Notes under the pieces: model-generated
Seen by the model: the letters and a program-made list of their open reading frames with translations, nothing else
Databases searched by the model: none
Told to the model about the DNA's origin: nothing
Source: Haloplanus sp. XH21
GTDB taxonomy: Archaea > Halobacteriota > Halobacteria > Halobacteriales > Haloferacaceae
Assembly: GCF_023276355.1 (NCBI RefSeq)
Contig: NZ_JALLPL010000002.1
Span: 241,402-305,401 of the forward strand
Direction: 5' to 3'
Length of the DNA: 64,000 nt
Translations under genes and position numbers: made by a program
In this document: piece after piece, positions 23,786-31,510 of the stretch
How positions within the stretch are numbered: position 1 is the first letter of the stretch
Layout of the letters: each line of letters starts with the position of its first letter

Positions 23786-24382
23786 ATGAGTGAGGATCCG
23801 GTCACTGTCGACGAACTCGCCGAGAAAGCCGACGAGTATCTGCACGAAGCTCACCCACACCGGAAGAATACGAAGCGCTGAAACAGAGTGTTGCGAAGCT
23901 CACGCCGATCTTCTCAGCTGAGAATTCGTACTTTGTCCTCGGCAGCTACGGGAAACCCGAAATCCGTCCTCTCCAGCTCGTAGAAGATCGCCTCAACCGA
24001 CAGCCCGGTGCGTACGCGTTCCTGATGATCAACATTCGAAGCGAGTGGACGAAAACCTACCTCAAGTTCCGGCTGCTCGCCGATCATACAGACGTCATCG
24101 TGGGCGTCACCGAACACGCCCAGGGCTGCTTCCTCGTCGAGCAGGGCTACTTCACAGCTCTCGAGGAGTACTTTGCGAAGACGCACGTGTTCAAACACGA
24201 CGTACAATACGATAGATGTGGACGCGATCGACACAAACGTAGCCGTCGAGAGTCCCTACAGTGGAATGCAGACCGCGATCTTCGAGATGCTCAACGATGC
24301 TAGGCGTCTCTGCCGGTGGACGACTGAGGACGACCTCGTCGAGTGTACCGAGGCTCTCGTGAGTGATCAGGAATACCCGTAG
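23786..24382 (+). pseudogene. Frameshifted haloarchaeal protein of unknown function
   Basis: The first frame gives MSEDPVTVDELAEKADEYL then breaks near 23858. A second frame continues EALKQSVAKLTPIFSAENSY, EIRPLQLVEDRLNRQPGAYA and VIVGVTEHAQGCFLVEQGYF. Near 24200 the sequence returns to the first frame for VESPYSGMQTAIFEMLNDA and ends at 24382. Two small indels therefore split a ~200-residue gene; sequencing error could produce the same picture. No family recognised. Confidence 0.65.
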
Positions 24383-24836
24383 ACAGAGACGAATCGGTTA
24401 CTCCCACCCCCGACGTTTCTGTCGTTTCTCCACGAAATCCTGTTCACCGATGGCCCAGACAACGAATGAACTCGAACAGGAAGACATCCCCCGTTTTCGA
24501 GTAGTAAGTGCGGGGTGAATCCGTGCAAGATTGGGTCTTCGAACCACGAACCCTCACGCGATAAGTAGTCCACTGGAGAGCGATTACAAATGCTCGTAAA
24601 TGAAATTTCGTTTAGATGCTGTCAGACACTCCACTATTGCCAGTAAAATCGGAGGACAAGACGCTATTTGATGAAATTGGCAACGGTGGTCCTGATAGTA
24701 ACTAGTCGGATTGATTGGAACAAGGAAGTTACTGGCAACACCGGAGAGGGTACTGGAGAAACTGGCACTGACGGTTGCGCGGTTACTGGCAAAAGTGGAG
24801 AGGGTATTGGCAGTACTGGTATTGTCGGTTGAGAAG
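24383..24836. repeat. ORB-like repeat cluster downstream of orc (TTACTGGCAA...GGAG)
   Basis: No gene seen. 24626-24647 carries a 22-bp repeat (ACACTCCACTATTGCCAGTA+AA) that recurs exactly at 26202-26223. Degenerate inverse copies follow at about 24728 (GTTACTGGCAACACCGGAGA), 24764 and 24782 (GTTACTGGCAAAAGTGGAGA), with half-copies (TATTGGCAGTACTGG) near 24806. Repeats on both sides of orc suggest initiator-binding boxes. Confidence 0.7.
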
Positions 24837-26093
24837 TCACTCCAGAACCCGATGCCGCTTGGCAGTTTCACGAATGTCGTTGAGCTCACCTAGTTCGCTC
24901 TCGAGTGCGTCGAGGGCCGACGACAGAGAGACATCAAGCTCGTATTCGTTGTAGTTCCCGCGTCCACTCGACGAGTCGACCAACCGTAAGATCCCGTGGA
25001 GGCTCAAATCCGACAGGTGGTCGTGTACTCGCCTGCGTTTCAGTGGTTCACTGCCGTGATTACGAAGAACCTCTCGATAGCGCTCATAGATCAGTTTCGT
25101 CCGTTCGGGTGTTTCTCCCTCTGCCGCTAGCTGACAGACAGTCAGCAATACATATTGCCCCTGCCGGGTCAACGAATGCATCCCTTCGACAACCTGTTGT
25201 CGCTGGATCTGATGCTCGGCCTCCCGAACGTGGTCTTCGGTGATTTTCGCCTCTCCACCCGCCATCGCGTCGTTCTCGGCGATATCAGCTGCTTTCCGGA
25301 GTAACCGTAATGCCTGCCGAGCAGATCCCGAGTCCTGTGCAGAGAATGCTGCGCACAATGGGATTACATCTGATTCGAGGACATCGTCGTAGAGCGCGAT
25401 ATCGGCTCGGTGCTTGAGAATATTCTGCAGTTCAGTCGCGTCGTACGGAGGGAACAAGATTTCCTCTTCGCAGAGAGTGTCCTTGACTTTTGGAGAGAGG
25501 TTTTCTCGGAACTTGAAGTCGTTCGAGATGCCGACCACACCGATTTTCACATCGAGATCCAATTGCGAGCGTGCTCGTGGAAGCTCGTACAGAATATCGT
25601 CATCCGAGCCGATGTTATCGATTTCGTCCAGAACCACGAGAATAGTCCCACCGATCGACTCAAGGTCGTTGTAGAGTTCGTTGAAGATGCGTTTTTGTTG
25701 ATACCCGGTTTCGCTCATCGGTTCGCGCGAAGACGAGACTGTGGTGAGAGGGTGAGAAGGAGAGCGAATCTCGTTCACGAGATTGACCGCTACCTGATAG
25801 GATGTGGTGCAGCCAGTACAGTTGAGTTCAATAACGTTGAGATCGACGTCGTCGTACTCTCCGGCGGATTCCTGCAGCTCCTCAAGAAGATCGTGCGTAG
25901 CAGCTGTCTTCCCGACGCCGGTAACGCCATAGAGAAAGACGTTGTTCGGTTGCCAGCCCTGAATGACGGGACGGAGAGCGGCCGCATATTCGTCGAGTTC
26001 TTCGTCTCGCTCCTCGAGTGTCTCTGGCTGGTAATCATCCCGGAGGACGTCTTTGTCCTGGATGATGAACGATTCTCGATTGAATCGGCCCAT
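24837..26093 (-). CDS. orc: Orc1/Cdc6-family replication initiator 1
   Basis: 418 residues. AAA+ ATPase with Walker A GVTGVGKT (56-63), Walker B VVLDEIDNI, sensor 1 region VVGISND and a C-terminal winged-helix (QYVLLTVCQLAAEGETPERT, RRRVHDHLSDLSLHGIL). Archaeal Orc1/Cdc6 binds origin recognition boxes and loads MCM. The ATG at 26093 is preferred over the TTG four codons upstream. The repeats flanking the gene on both sides are the obvious candidate binding sites for this protein. Confidence 0.95.
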   Translation of the reverse strand: MGRFNRESFIIQDKDVLRDDYQPETLEERDEELDEYAAALRPVIQGWQPNNVFLYGVTGVGKTAATHDLLEELQESAGEYDDVDLNVIELNCTGCTTSYQVAVNLVNEIRSPSHPLTTVSSSREPMSETGYQQKRIFNELYNDLESIGGTILVVLDEIDNIGSDDDILYELPRARSQLDLDVKIGVVGISNDFKFRENLSPKVKDTLCEEEILFPPYDATELQNILKHRADIALYDDVLESDVIPLCAAFSAQDSGSARQALRLLRKAADIAENDAMAGGEAKITEDHVREAEHQIQRQQVVEGMHSLTRQGQYVLLTVCQLAAEGETPERTKLIYERYREVLRNHGSEPLKRRRVHDHLSDLSLHGILRLVDSSSGRGNYNEYELDVSLSSALDALESELGELNDIRETAKRHRVLE

Positions 26094-26834
26094 AGGCGGA
26101 CTCAAGACGAAGAACCATCATAAAACCATGGGTTCCAGTATCACCACTAACCCACCGCTCGAACCAGTTATGCCAGTACCGCAACCACTTATAAAACACA
26201 CACACTCCACTATTGCCAGTAAACCTTTGCAACAACTGGAGGGGGTCGTTGACCCTCTCTAACCAACGATACTCTTAATACATTGCACGTTTAACCATAC
26301 CCGCACTAGCGAAAACTCAACTAGCTATAGTAGGTTTAGATGACAGTAACTAGACTAGAGACGTGACAGCTTCTGCCCTCCCGTCCATTCTCCCCTCGTT
26401 ACTGGCAATGGTGGAGTGAGAGAGGTACTTAAACGACGGTATTATTGGCAATACTGGCAACTTTGGTCGCCCTCTCCCTGCTACCATCGTTGCCTGGTCG
26501 ATATTCCAGTCGAAATCTACCCTTCCCGACACCAATCGATCGATGACCGTGGACCTCTTTCCACATGTTTCGCTCGGTCCCACTTCCCGACGATGACCGT
26601 TTCTGAATCTACTCTCCGTGATCCCTGTCGTTCATCTGGTTCGAATTTCGACCGATACAGATCATCGATTAACCAACAAAGCGCATGTATTGACGGTCTG
26701 TTGGTTAACTGTTCATGGCCTATGCTCGATTCGCGGTCGGCACTCAGTACTAGTATCCCGTGATTTCGGCGTTTCGCGATTCCGCAAGGGTTCGATTGAT
26801 TGCCGCTCGATCTCACCCAATCGGAGACAGGATA
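26094..26834. other. Putative replication origin 1 (ORB-like repeats, AT-rich core)
   Basis: The intergenic region between the two initiator genes contains the exact 22-bp repeat at 26202-26223. Its inverse lies at 26398-26420 (GTTACTGGCAATGGTGGAGT...) and a further TATTGGCAATACTGGCAACT at about 26441-26461. The interval 26260-26345 between the opposed boxes is AT-rich (ACTCTTAATACATT, CTATAGTAGGTTTAG), fitting a DNA unwinding element. Inverted ORBs around an AT-rich core beside orc is the standard haloarchaeal origin layout. Confidence 0.75.
26669..26708. repeat. TTAACCAACA / TGTTGGTTAA inverted repeat, copy 6
   Basis: Perfect arms 26669-26678 and 26699-26708, 20-bp spacer, inside the origin region and not in front of any plus-strand gene. 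A lone half-site (CTAACCAACGA) lies at about 26260. Confidence 0.85.
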
Positions 26835-27863
26835 TTACTGCATTGGCGACGCAGCTTCCGAACCGACGAGTGAGTACTCCCGGTCCCGGCTCGTGCCTTC
26901 CGCATCGACGAGGTTGTACTGGACCATCTTGGAGAGATACGTCCGCACTGTCCGTTTCGTCCGAGGATCGTCGACCTTCTCCGTATAGCGGTCGTGAATC
27001 TCGCTCGGCCCGAGTGGCTCGTGATCGCGAACAATGTTGTAAACGACGCGCTGGTGTGGCGTGAGTGAATCGATGCTCTTCTGCTTAATCTGGGCCCGGG
27101 CATCCTCGGCGGCGTCCAGGAGGATGTCGTTGGTGATCCGCTCCTGGTTCTCGCGGTCGGCCTTGCTGGCCGCTGTTCGAAGGATGCCGATTGCGAGGCG
27201 GGCGTCGCCGGCGGCCGCATCGGCGATGCGGTAGAGCTGGTCGTCGGTGATGACGTCCTCGTCGAGCCCCCACTTCGCCCGCGCACTCAGAATGTCGTAC
27301 AGCTGCTCGTCGTGGTACTTGTCCATCCGGACGTGCTCGCTGGAGCGCAGCCGGCTCACGAGGCGGTCGTCGACGCGGCTGAACAGCTCCTCTTCCTTGT
27401 TCGCGATGCAGATGATCGCGAACTGCGGGAGGCTGTGGAGGTCGTAGATGACGCTGGGGTCTTCGAGCTGGTCGACCTCGTCAAGGATGATGACCGTTCG
27501 CGGGCCATCGTGCTGCTGGAGCCGGTCGACGAGTTCGTCGTGGGGCGTCGACTGCCGGTGGATGTCGATGGTCGCGCCGAGGTCGTCGAGAATCTGGTAG
27601 AGTGTGCGGAACCGGGTGTAGTTACGCCAGCAATTCACGTAAGTACTCTCAACATCCAGCACCTCCTCACGTAGGCGTTCCGTGACGAATTTCGAGATAC
27701 AGGTTTTGCCGGCCCCGCTGGGTCCGGTGACGATGGCGGTGTCGGCGGGTTCACCGTTCGTGATGGGCTCGAGGACGCTAGAGAGGTGGTTGACTTCCGC
27801 GTCGCGATGCTCAACTTCCCGAGGGACGAACCCAGCCCGGAGAACACGAGCATCGCGGATCAT
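26835..27863 (-). CDS. orc: Orc1/Cdc6-family replication initiator 2
   Basis: 342 residues. Walker A GPSGAGKT (47-54), Walker B VIILDEVDQLED, a sensor-2-like GDARLAIGILR and a C-terminal wHTH (TPHQRVVYNIV, RTVRTYLSKMVQYNLV). It is shorter than initiator 1 and clearly divergent from it, so this is not a local duplication. Its promoter and likely binding sites lie in 27864-28249. Haloarchaeal replicons often encode several initiators, each tied to its own origin. Confidence 0.95.
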   Translation of the reverse strand: MIRDARVLRAGFVPREVEHRDAEVNHLSSVLEPITNGEPADTAIVTGPSGAGKTCISKFVTERLREEVLDVESTYVNCWRNYTRFRTLYQILDDLGATIDIHRQSTPHDELVDRLQQHDGPRTVIILDEVDQLEDPSVIYDLHSLPQFAIICIANKEEELFSRVDDRLVSRLRSSEHVRMDKYHDEQLYDILSARAKWGLDEDVITDDQLYRIADAAAGDARLAIGILRTAASKADRENQERITNDILLDAAEDARAQIKQKSIDSLTPHQRVVYNIVRDHEPLGPSEIHDRYTEKVDDPRTKRTVRTYLSKMVQYNLVDAEGTSRDREYSLVGSEAASPMQ

Positions 27864-28249
27864 CTGTTACTGACAGACTGGTTTTCCGTCAAGTTATAAA
27901 AACGTACTCGGGTCGTTTCCGGAAACTGCATGCTCCCGATTCTATAATTGGATTTCTCGCGTTGTGTATGCCTCTTTTCCCAATCGCGGAGAGATGCTTC
28001 CGGAAATTCTCTGAAAATTCGAGATCTCCTGAATCTATGAGTGAGTTCCTCGGGACTTGTTTCATACTTGACTGTTCGAGTTTCTGGAAACGTCCTCGGA
28101 AACTCTGTACCGGGGTGGTAGATCCAGCCACGGGGTGCCCTTGACACCTATATTGTTGAAACTCGGAAACGACCCGGATTCACACTTCAGGGTGGCACAC
28201 ATAGTGGGGGTACTGGCGCCGTGATATTCCAAGTGTTGTCCTTCCTACC
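27864..28249. other. Putative second origin / initiator 2 binding region
   Basis: A 386-bp gap between divergent genes. CGGGTCGTTTCCG at 27909-27921 is repeated in inverse at 28164-28176. Related GGAAA-type palindromes occur at about 27998-28010 (CTTCCGGAAAT) and 28078-28105 (TTTCTGGAAACG, CTCGGAAACT). The GTTTCC/GGAAAC core with a flanking GGG resembles the core of known haloarchaeal ORBs. The middle is AT-rich. Confidence 0.6.
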
Positions 28250-29695
28250 ATGATCGATTTCGAGGAGCAGATCTCGTCGATACTCGCAGCCGATACTAAC
28301 GACCTCTATGAGCGTGATCCTGAGACGTTTTTTGCAGCCCATATTGGCTTCTGTCCGCGCCAGCTATACGTCAACAAACTCGGGCTCTCGAAATCCAAAA
28401 CGTACTGGGGCAAGTATCGTGCGTCGCGTCTGATCCAGAACTACTTCGAGCAGCAGCTCAGCGATCGCAATCCGACACTGGAGACCGAAGTGAGCTTGAA
28501 TATTGACGAGGGCCCTGTCCGATTTCTCGGTCGGTGTACCCTGTATGATCCCGCCGACGAAATTGCGTACGTGCTGAAGGTACGGAACGGCTGGTACAAA
28601 TTCTCACCACCGATCGACCGCCATCTCGACCAGCTTCACATCTATATGCAGGGATTAGGAGTTGAGCAAGGAAAACTCGTGTACGTTTCAAAAAACGACC
28701 TCAGCGATATTCGGGAATGGCCGTGTTCAGACGCTGACTCGTCTGCCATCCAGTTCAACGAAACACGATATGAGCAGTTAGTCACGAAGGCAAAGCGGAT
28801 TCGCAACCAGATCTGGACGCACGGCATCGCGACAAGTGAGGCCGAAATTCCACTTGAGAAATGCGGCTGCTACTTTTGCCAAGAGGAGTCGTTGGCTTTC
28901 CCGGATGCAGTGCGTCCAATGTCGGACGGGTCTGGTGAGCCAACTCTCGATACGTCTGAAAATGGGGGTTGTATGGCAGAGGAGACTGTCGAGACCGGCG
29001 TAGCTGATTCGACTGACCAGACCTCTTCTACCGAAGCGGAAACCAGGGATCTGCTTGATGTGCCTGATTCGAACGATACTCGTATTTTGGACGTGGATCG
29101 TTATCATATCCCGGCGGCATTGCGTGACTTGGATATTTGGGTTGTCTGGGATGGCCGGTCGAAAGTCGCTCTCGCGCCCTGGCAGGCGGACACAATGTAT
29201 CCGTGTGAATGGGCCGCTTCAAAGGACGTGAATCCACGCCGAGGCTTCCAAAAAGCGAAGATGGTAGCGGAGCTTCCGCTTCGAGAGATACATCGTGTGT
29301 GGCCGTTCCCCGATGGTGAGGATCTTCCCGAGGCTGTGCATCCAGCGGTTCTCCTCCCACATGATCCACCAGATCCTCCGCTCTCGTTCGTGGATTTCGA
29401 TGATGTTCGGGATCCAGAGACGGGTGAGGTATCAGACGAGGTAGCAACTCTCGTTGATGCGCTTAATGGCTATACGGAGGTGAGCCAAAGTGGGACAGGA
29501 CTCCACGTGTACGTGCGTGGCCGTCTCCCAGAGGGGACCGGGGCCTTTGCGACGTCGCTTTCCCAGCGTGGCGCCCTCGAGATCTACGATCACTCGCGAT
29601 TCACCGGTGGAACGTGGCGCCACGTCGCCGGGACCCCACTTGATAAAGTTCCTGAGGCGACGGATGTCCTCGAGGCAATCGTCTCCCAGTACTAG
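28250..29695 (+). CDS. Cas4/RecB-like nuclease domain fused to PrimPol (AEP) domain
   Basis: 481 residues in two parts. Residues 1-215 look like a Cas4/RecB-type domain: C35 in CPRQLY, C205/C207/C210 (CGCYFC) as a possible Fe-S set, and the HLDQLHIY Q-motif. The usual catalytic D and E-x-K positions read T97 and L109-K110, so the nuclease may be dead. Residues ~300-481 carry archaeo-eukaryotic primase motifs: VDFDD (381-385), SGTGLHVYV (about 415-423) and LEIYDH (443-448), as in plasmid/phage PrimPols. It stands divergently from initiator 2, so a replication role is likely. The helicase module usual in such primases is absent. Confidence 0.75.
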   Translation: MIDFEEQISSILAADTNDLYERDPETFFAAHIGFCPRQLYVNKLGLSKSKTYWGKYRASRLIQNYFEQQLSDRNPTLETEVSLNIDEGPVRFLGRCTLYDPADEIAYVLKVRNGWYKFSPPIDRHLDQLHIYMQGLGVEQGKLVYVSKNDLSDIREWPCSDADSSAIQFNETRYEQLVTKAKRIRNQIWTHGIATSEAEIPLEKCGCYFCQEESLAFPDAVRPMSDGSGEPTLDTSENGGCMAEETVETGVADSTDQTSSTEAETRDLLDVPDSNDTRILDVDRYHIPAALRDLDIWVVWDGRSKVALAPWQADTMYPCEWAASKDVNPRRGFQKAKMVAELPLREIHRVWPFPDGEDLPEAVHPAVLLPHDPPDPPLSFVDFDDVRDPETGEVSDEVATLVDALNGYTEVSQSGTGLHVYVRGRLPEGTGAFATSLSQRGALEIYDHSRFTGGTWRHVAGTPLDKVPEATDVLEAIVSQY

Positions 29696-30132
29696 CCCTG
29701 GTCTTGCTTTGCCAATTCACGAATCCTCTCCTTCGTCTCTTCCTGATGTTCACCGAATGCCACATCGAAAATCCCTCTATAGAAGTGTTTGTTCTTCTCG
29801 AGAGTGATGTCTTCACGCTTCAATTGCTTTTTTAGCCGAGTGAATGTCACCTCAATGTTCTCACTCTGCTCCGGTTCAACGTATATAGTGGCGGAATCCC
29901 AGTCCTCACGGATATTCAGCGGTTCGCCGTCTGATTCCTCAATCGACGATTCAGTCTCCGCTGTAGGGGCCTCTCTCTGCTGACGGGATTGGTCTTCGGT
30001 TGCTGTTGTCGGATCACCGTCTCGGCTTTCTCCGTCCGGTGTGGTCTCTGTCGGCTCGTCGTCGGCCGTGGCTTCCTCGTCGTCTGCTTCCTCTGACGGA
30101 TCCTCAAATCGCTCGTCCATTCCTCGGGGCAT
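29692..30132 (-). CDS. Small partition partner protein downstream of ParA
   Basis: 146 residues. The first ~85 are acidic and disordered (Glu/Asp/Thr/Ser-rich). The last ~60 form a folded module (IREDWDSATIYVEPEQSENI, EVTFTRLKKQLKREDITLEK, RGIFDVAFGEHQEETKERIR). The start follows the ParA stop by 2 nt, so it is the second gene of a parA operon and likely the centromere-binding or adaptor partner (ParB-like in function, not in sequence). Its 3' end overlaps the convergent PrimPol gene by 4 bp. Confidence 0.75.
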   Translation of the reverse strand: MPRGMDERFEDPSEEADDEEATADDEPTETTPDGESRDGDPTTATEDQSRQQREAPTAETESSIEESDGEPLNIREDWDSATIYVEPEQSENIEVTFTRLKKQLKREDITLEKNKHFYRGIFDVAFGEHQEETKERIRELAKQDQG

Positions 30133-30134
30133 CC

Positions 30135-31046
30135 TTACACCTCCACCTGCGTTTTGTCGAACGCTCGTTCCATTGTCTCAGCAACCTCCAGGAAGAGGTC
30201 GCGTTCGACTTGTTGGTCGTTTGCGTCCTCCCATTCGAAAATATCGCAGCCGTTGTCCCACGCGCGCTGTATCGCTACCCGCATTGGAAGCTTGAAGATC
30301 GGCGCTAGTGACGCATATGACTCGTCAAATGCCTCCAGGAACTTCTGTGACTGCCCATCGTCTCTGTACATGTTTGCCAGCAGTCCCACGATCGCAATCT
30401 CGATCTGTTGATTATCCTCGATGGATTCCAGCTGGTCCCAGAGATCGTCTAGGGCATCCCGTGATGTGGCTTGGGTTTGTGCGGCCAGGAACACGTTCTG
30501 GGCCGCGATAAAGGCTGCATCCGTCAGCACCGAGAGATCTGGTGGGCAGTCGATCAAGATAAAATCGTAGTCGTAACCGTCGTCCACCAGCTCCTCGAGG
30601 GCAGTTTTCAGCGAGAGACGAGCACTTGCATCGTCCATCCAATCCCGGGCAAGCCCCATGTCTTTGTGGCTCGGCACGAGGTCGAAGTTCAGGTGTTCGT
30701 AATCGTCGCTATGGATCACGATTTCTGAGAGTGTCGTGTCGTGCGTGCGTGGATTGTCGACGAGGACATCGAGAAGATTCGCGTCATCAGTCGCGAGCGT
30801 ATTTGGAAGGTCGTTTTTCGGGCTTGAGGGGTCGTTGTCGTCGCCTGGGCCAAGCCCCAGGCCTTTCGTCATATCGGCCTGTGGATCCATATCGATCGCG
30901 AGGACATCGTGATCTCGCGAGGCCAGTGCCGCTGCACTGTTTATCGTCGCCGTTGTCTTCCCAGTCCCGCCCTTCTGATTGCCGAAGGCGATCGTGGGAA
31001 TACCGGTCGATGGTGTGACGCCCCAGCCACGAGGTGACTCGGTCAT
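30135..31046 (-). CDS. parA: ParA-family partition ATPase
   Basis: 303 residues with deviant Walker A KGGTGKTT (about 25-32), switch I DMDPQADMTKG (about 52-62) and Walker B FILIDCPPDLS (about 165-175). These mark a type Ia-like ParA without an N-terminal HTH. It drives replicon segregation together with the downstream partner and a centromere. The promoter (TTTATG box read on the minus strand, 31070-31078) overlaps the iteron field, so binding there should also autoregulate the operon. Confidence 0.95.
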   Translation of the reverse strand: MTESPRGWGVTPSTGIPTIAFGNQKGGTGKTTATINSAAALASRDHDVLAIDMDPQADMTKGLGLGPGDDNDPSSPKNDLPNTLATDDANLLDVLVDNPRTHDTTLSEIVIHSDDYEHLNFDLVPSHKDMGLARDWMDDASARLSLKTALEELVDDGYDYDFILIDCPPDLSVLTDAAFIAAQNVFLAAQTQATSRDALDDLWDQLESIEDNQQIEIAIVGLLANMYRDDGQSQKFLEAFDESYASLAPIFKLPMRVAIQRAWDNGCDIFEWEDANDQQVERDLFLEVAETMERAFDKTQVEV

Positions 31047-31460
31047 AGTACGATCATTGATTCAATGACTCATAAATCCACGTCAGACATCTAATCCCGC
31101 TCTGGAAATTCTAAAGTTCCGTATTCCGTGGCATAAACCGCTAACAGGCGGTTTTGGTGTTGTATTTGGTGGAAATCAAAGAATCACTGATTCATTGACT
31201 CAACACATCCTGGAATCCCCGCTGTGCTGGTTCCTCGTGGAATGGTGGTTGCTACTGGCAGTTACTGAATTAGTGCTCTGTGCTTCTCGGAGCAGGTAAT
31301 TCATTGAATCCCTATCTCTTGGATTCACTGATTCATTGATTCAGTGCTTCAAATATTCATCAACTCGGCGATTCTCTATGATTCACTGAATCCCGGACTC
31401 AATTGTTCAATAACTCTTTGATTCACTGATTCACTGAATCTGTGATTTCCTGGGCTATGT
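31047..31460. repeat. Centromere-like iterons TGATTCA(C/T)TGA
   Basis: A gene-free stretch packed with direct and overlapping copies of GATTCA and its complement. They include TTGATTCAATGACTCA (31056-31071), TGATTCATTGACTCA (about 31188), GGATTCACTGATTCATTGAT+TCAGT (about 31321), ATGATTCACTGAATC (about 31379) and TTGATTCACTGATTCACTGA+ATC (about 31419). The 7-8 bp phasing, the position upstream of parA and the overlap with its promoter fit a parS/centromere. Confidence 0.8.
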
Positions 31461-31510
31461 TCTCAAACATTCTCCGGATAACAGACACGGATGAGATCAC
31501 TCTGGCGCAG

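Noticed and set aside
24600..24836. Regular short repeats suggestive of a CRISPR array
   Set aside because: Repeat units are short, degenerate and in both orientations, spacers are not uniform, and no cas genes are near; they fit origin boxes.
28250..28900. Genuine CRISPR Cas4
   Set aside because: Fused to a PrimPol, catalytic D/E missing and no CRISPR locus in the window.
31047..31460. GATTCA repeats as a CRISPR or minisatellite
   Set aside because: Units of 7-8 bp without spacers, next to parA; centromere iterons explain them better.
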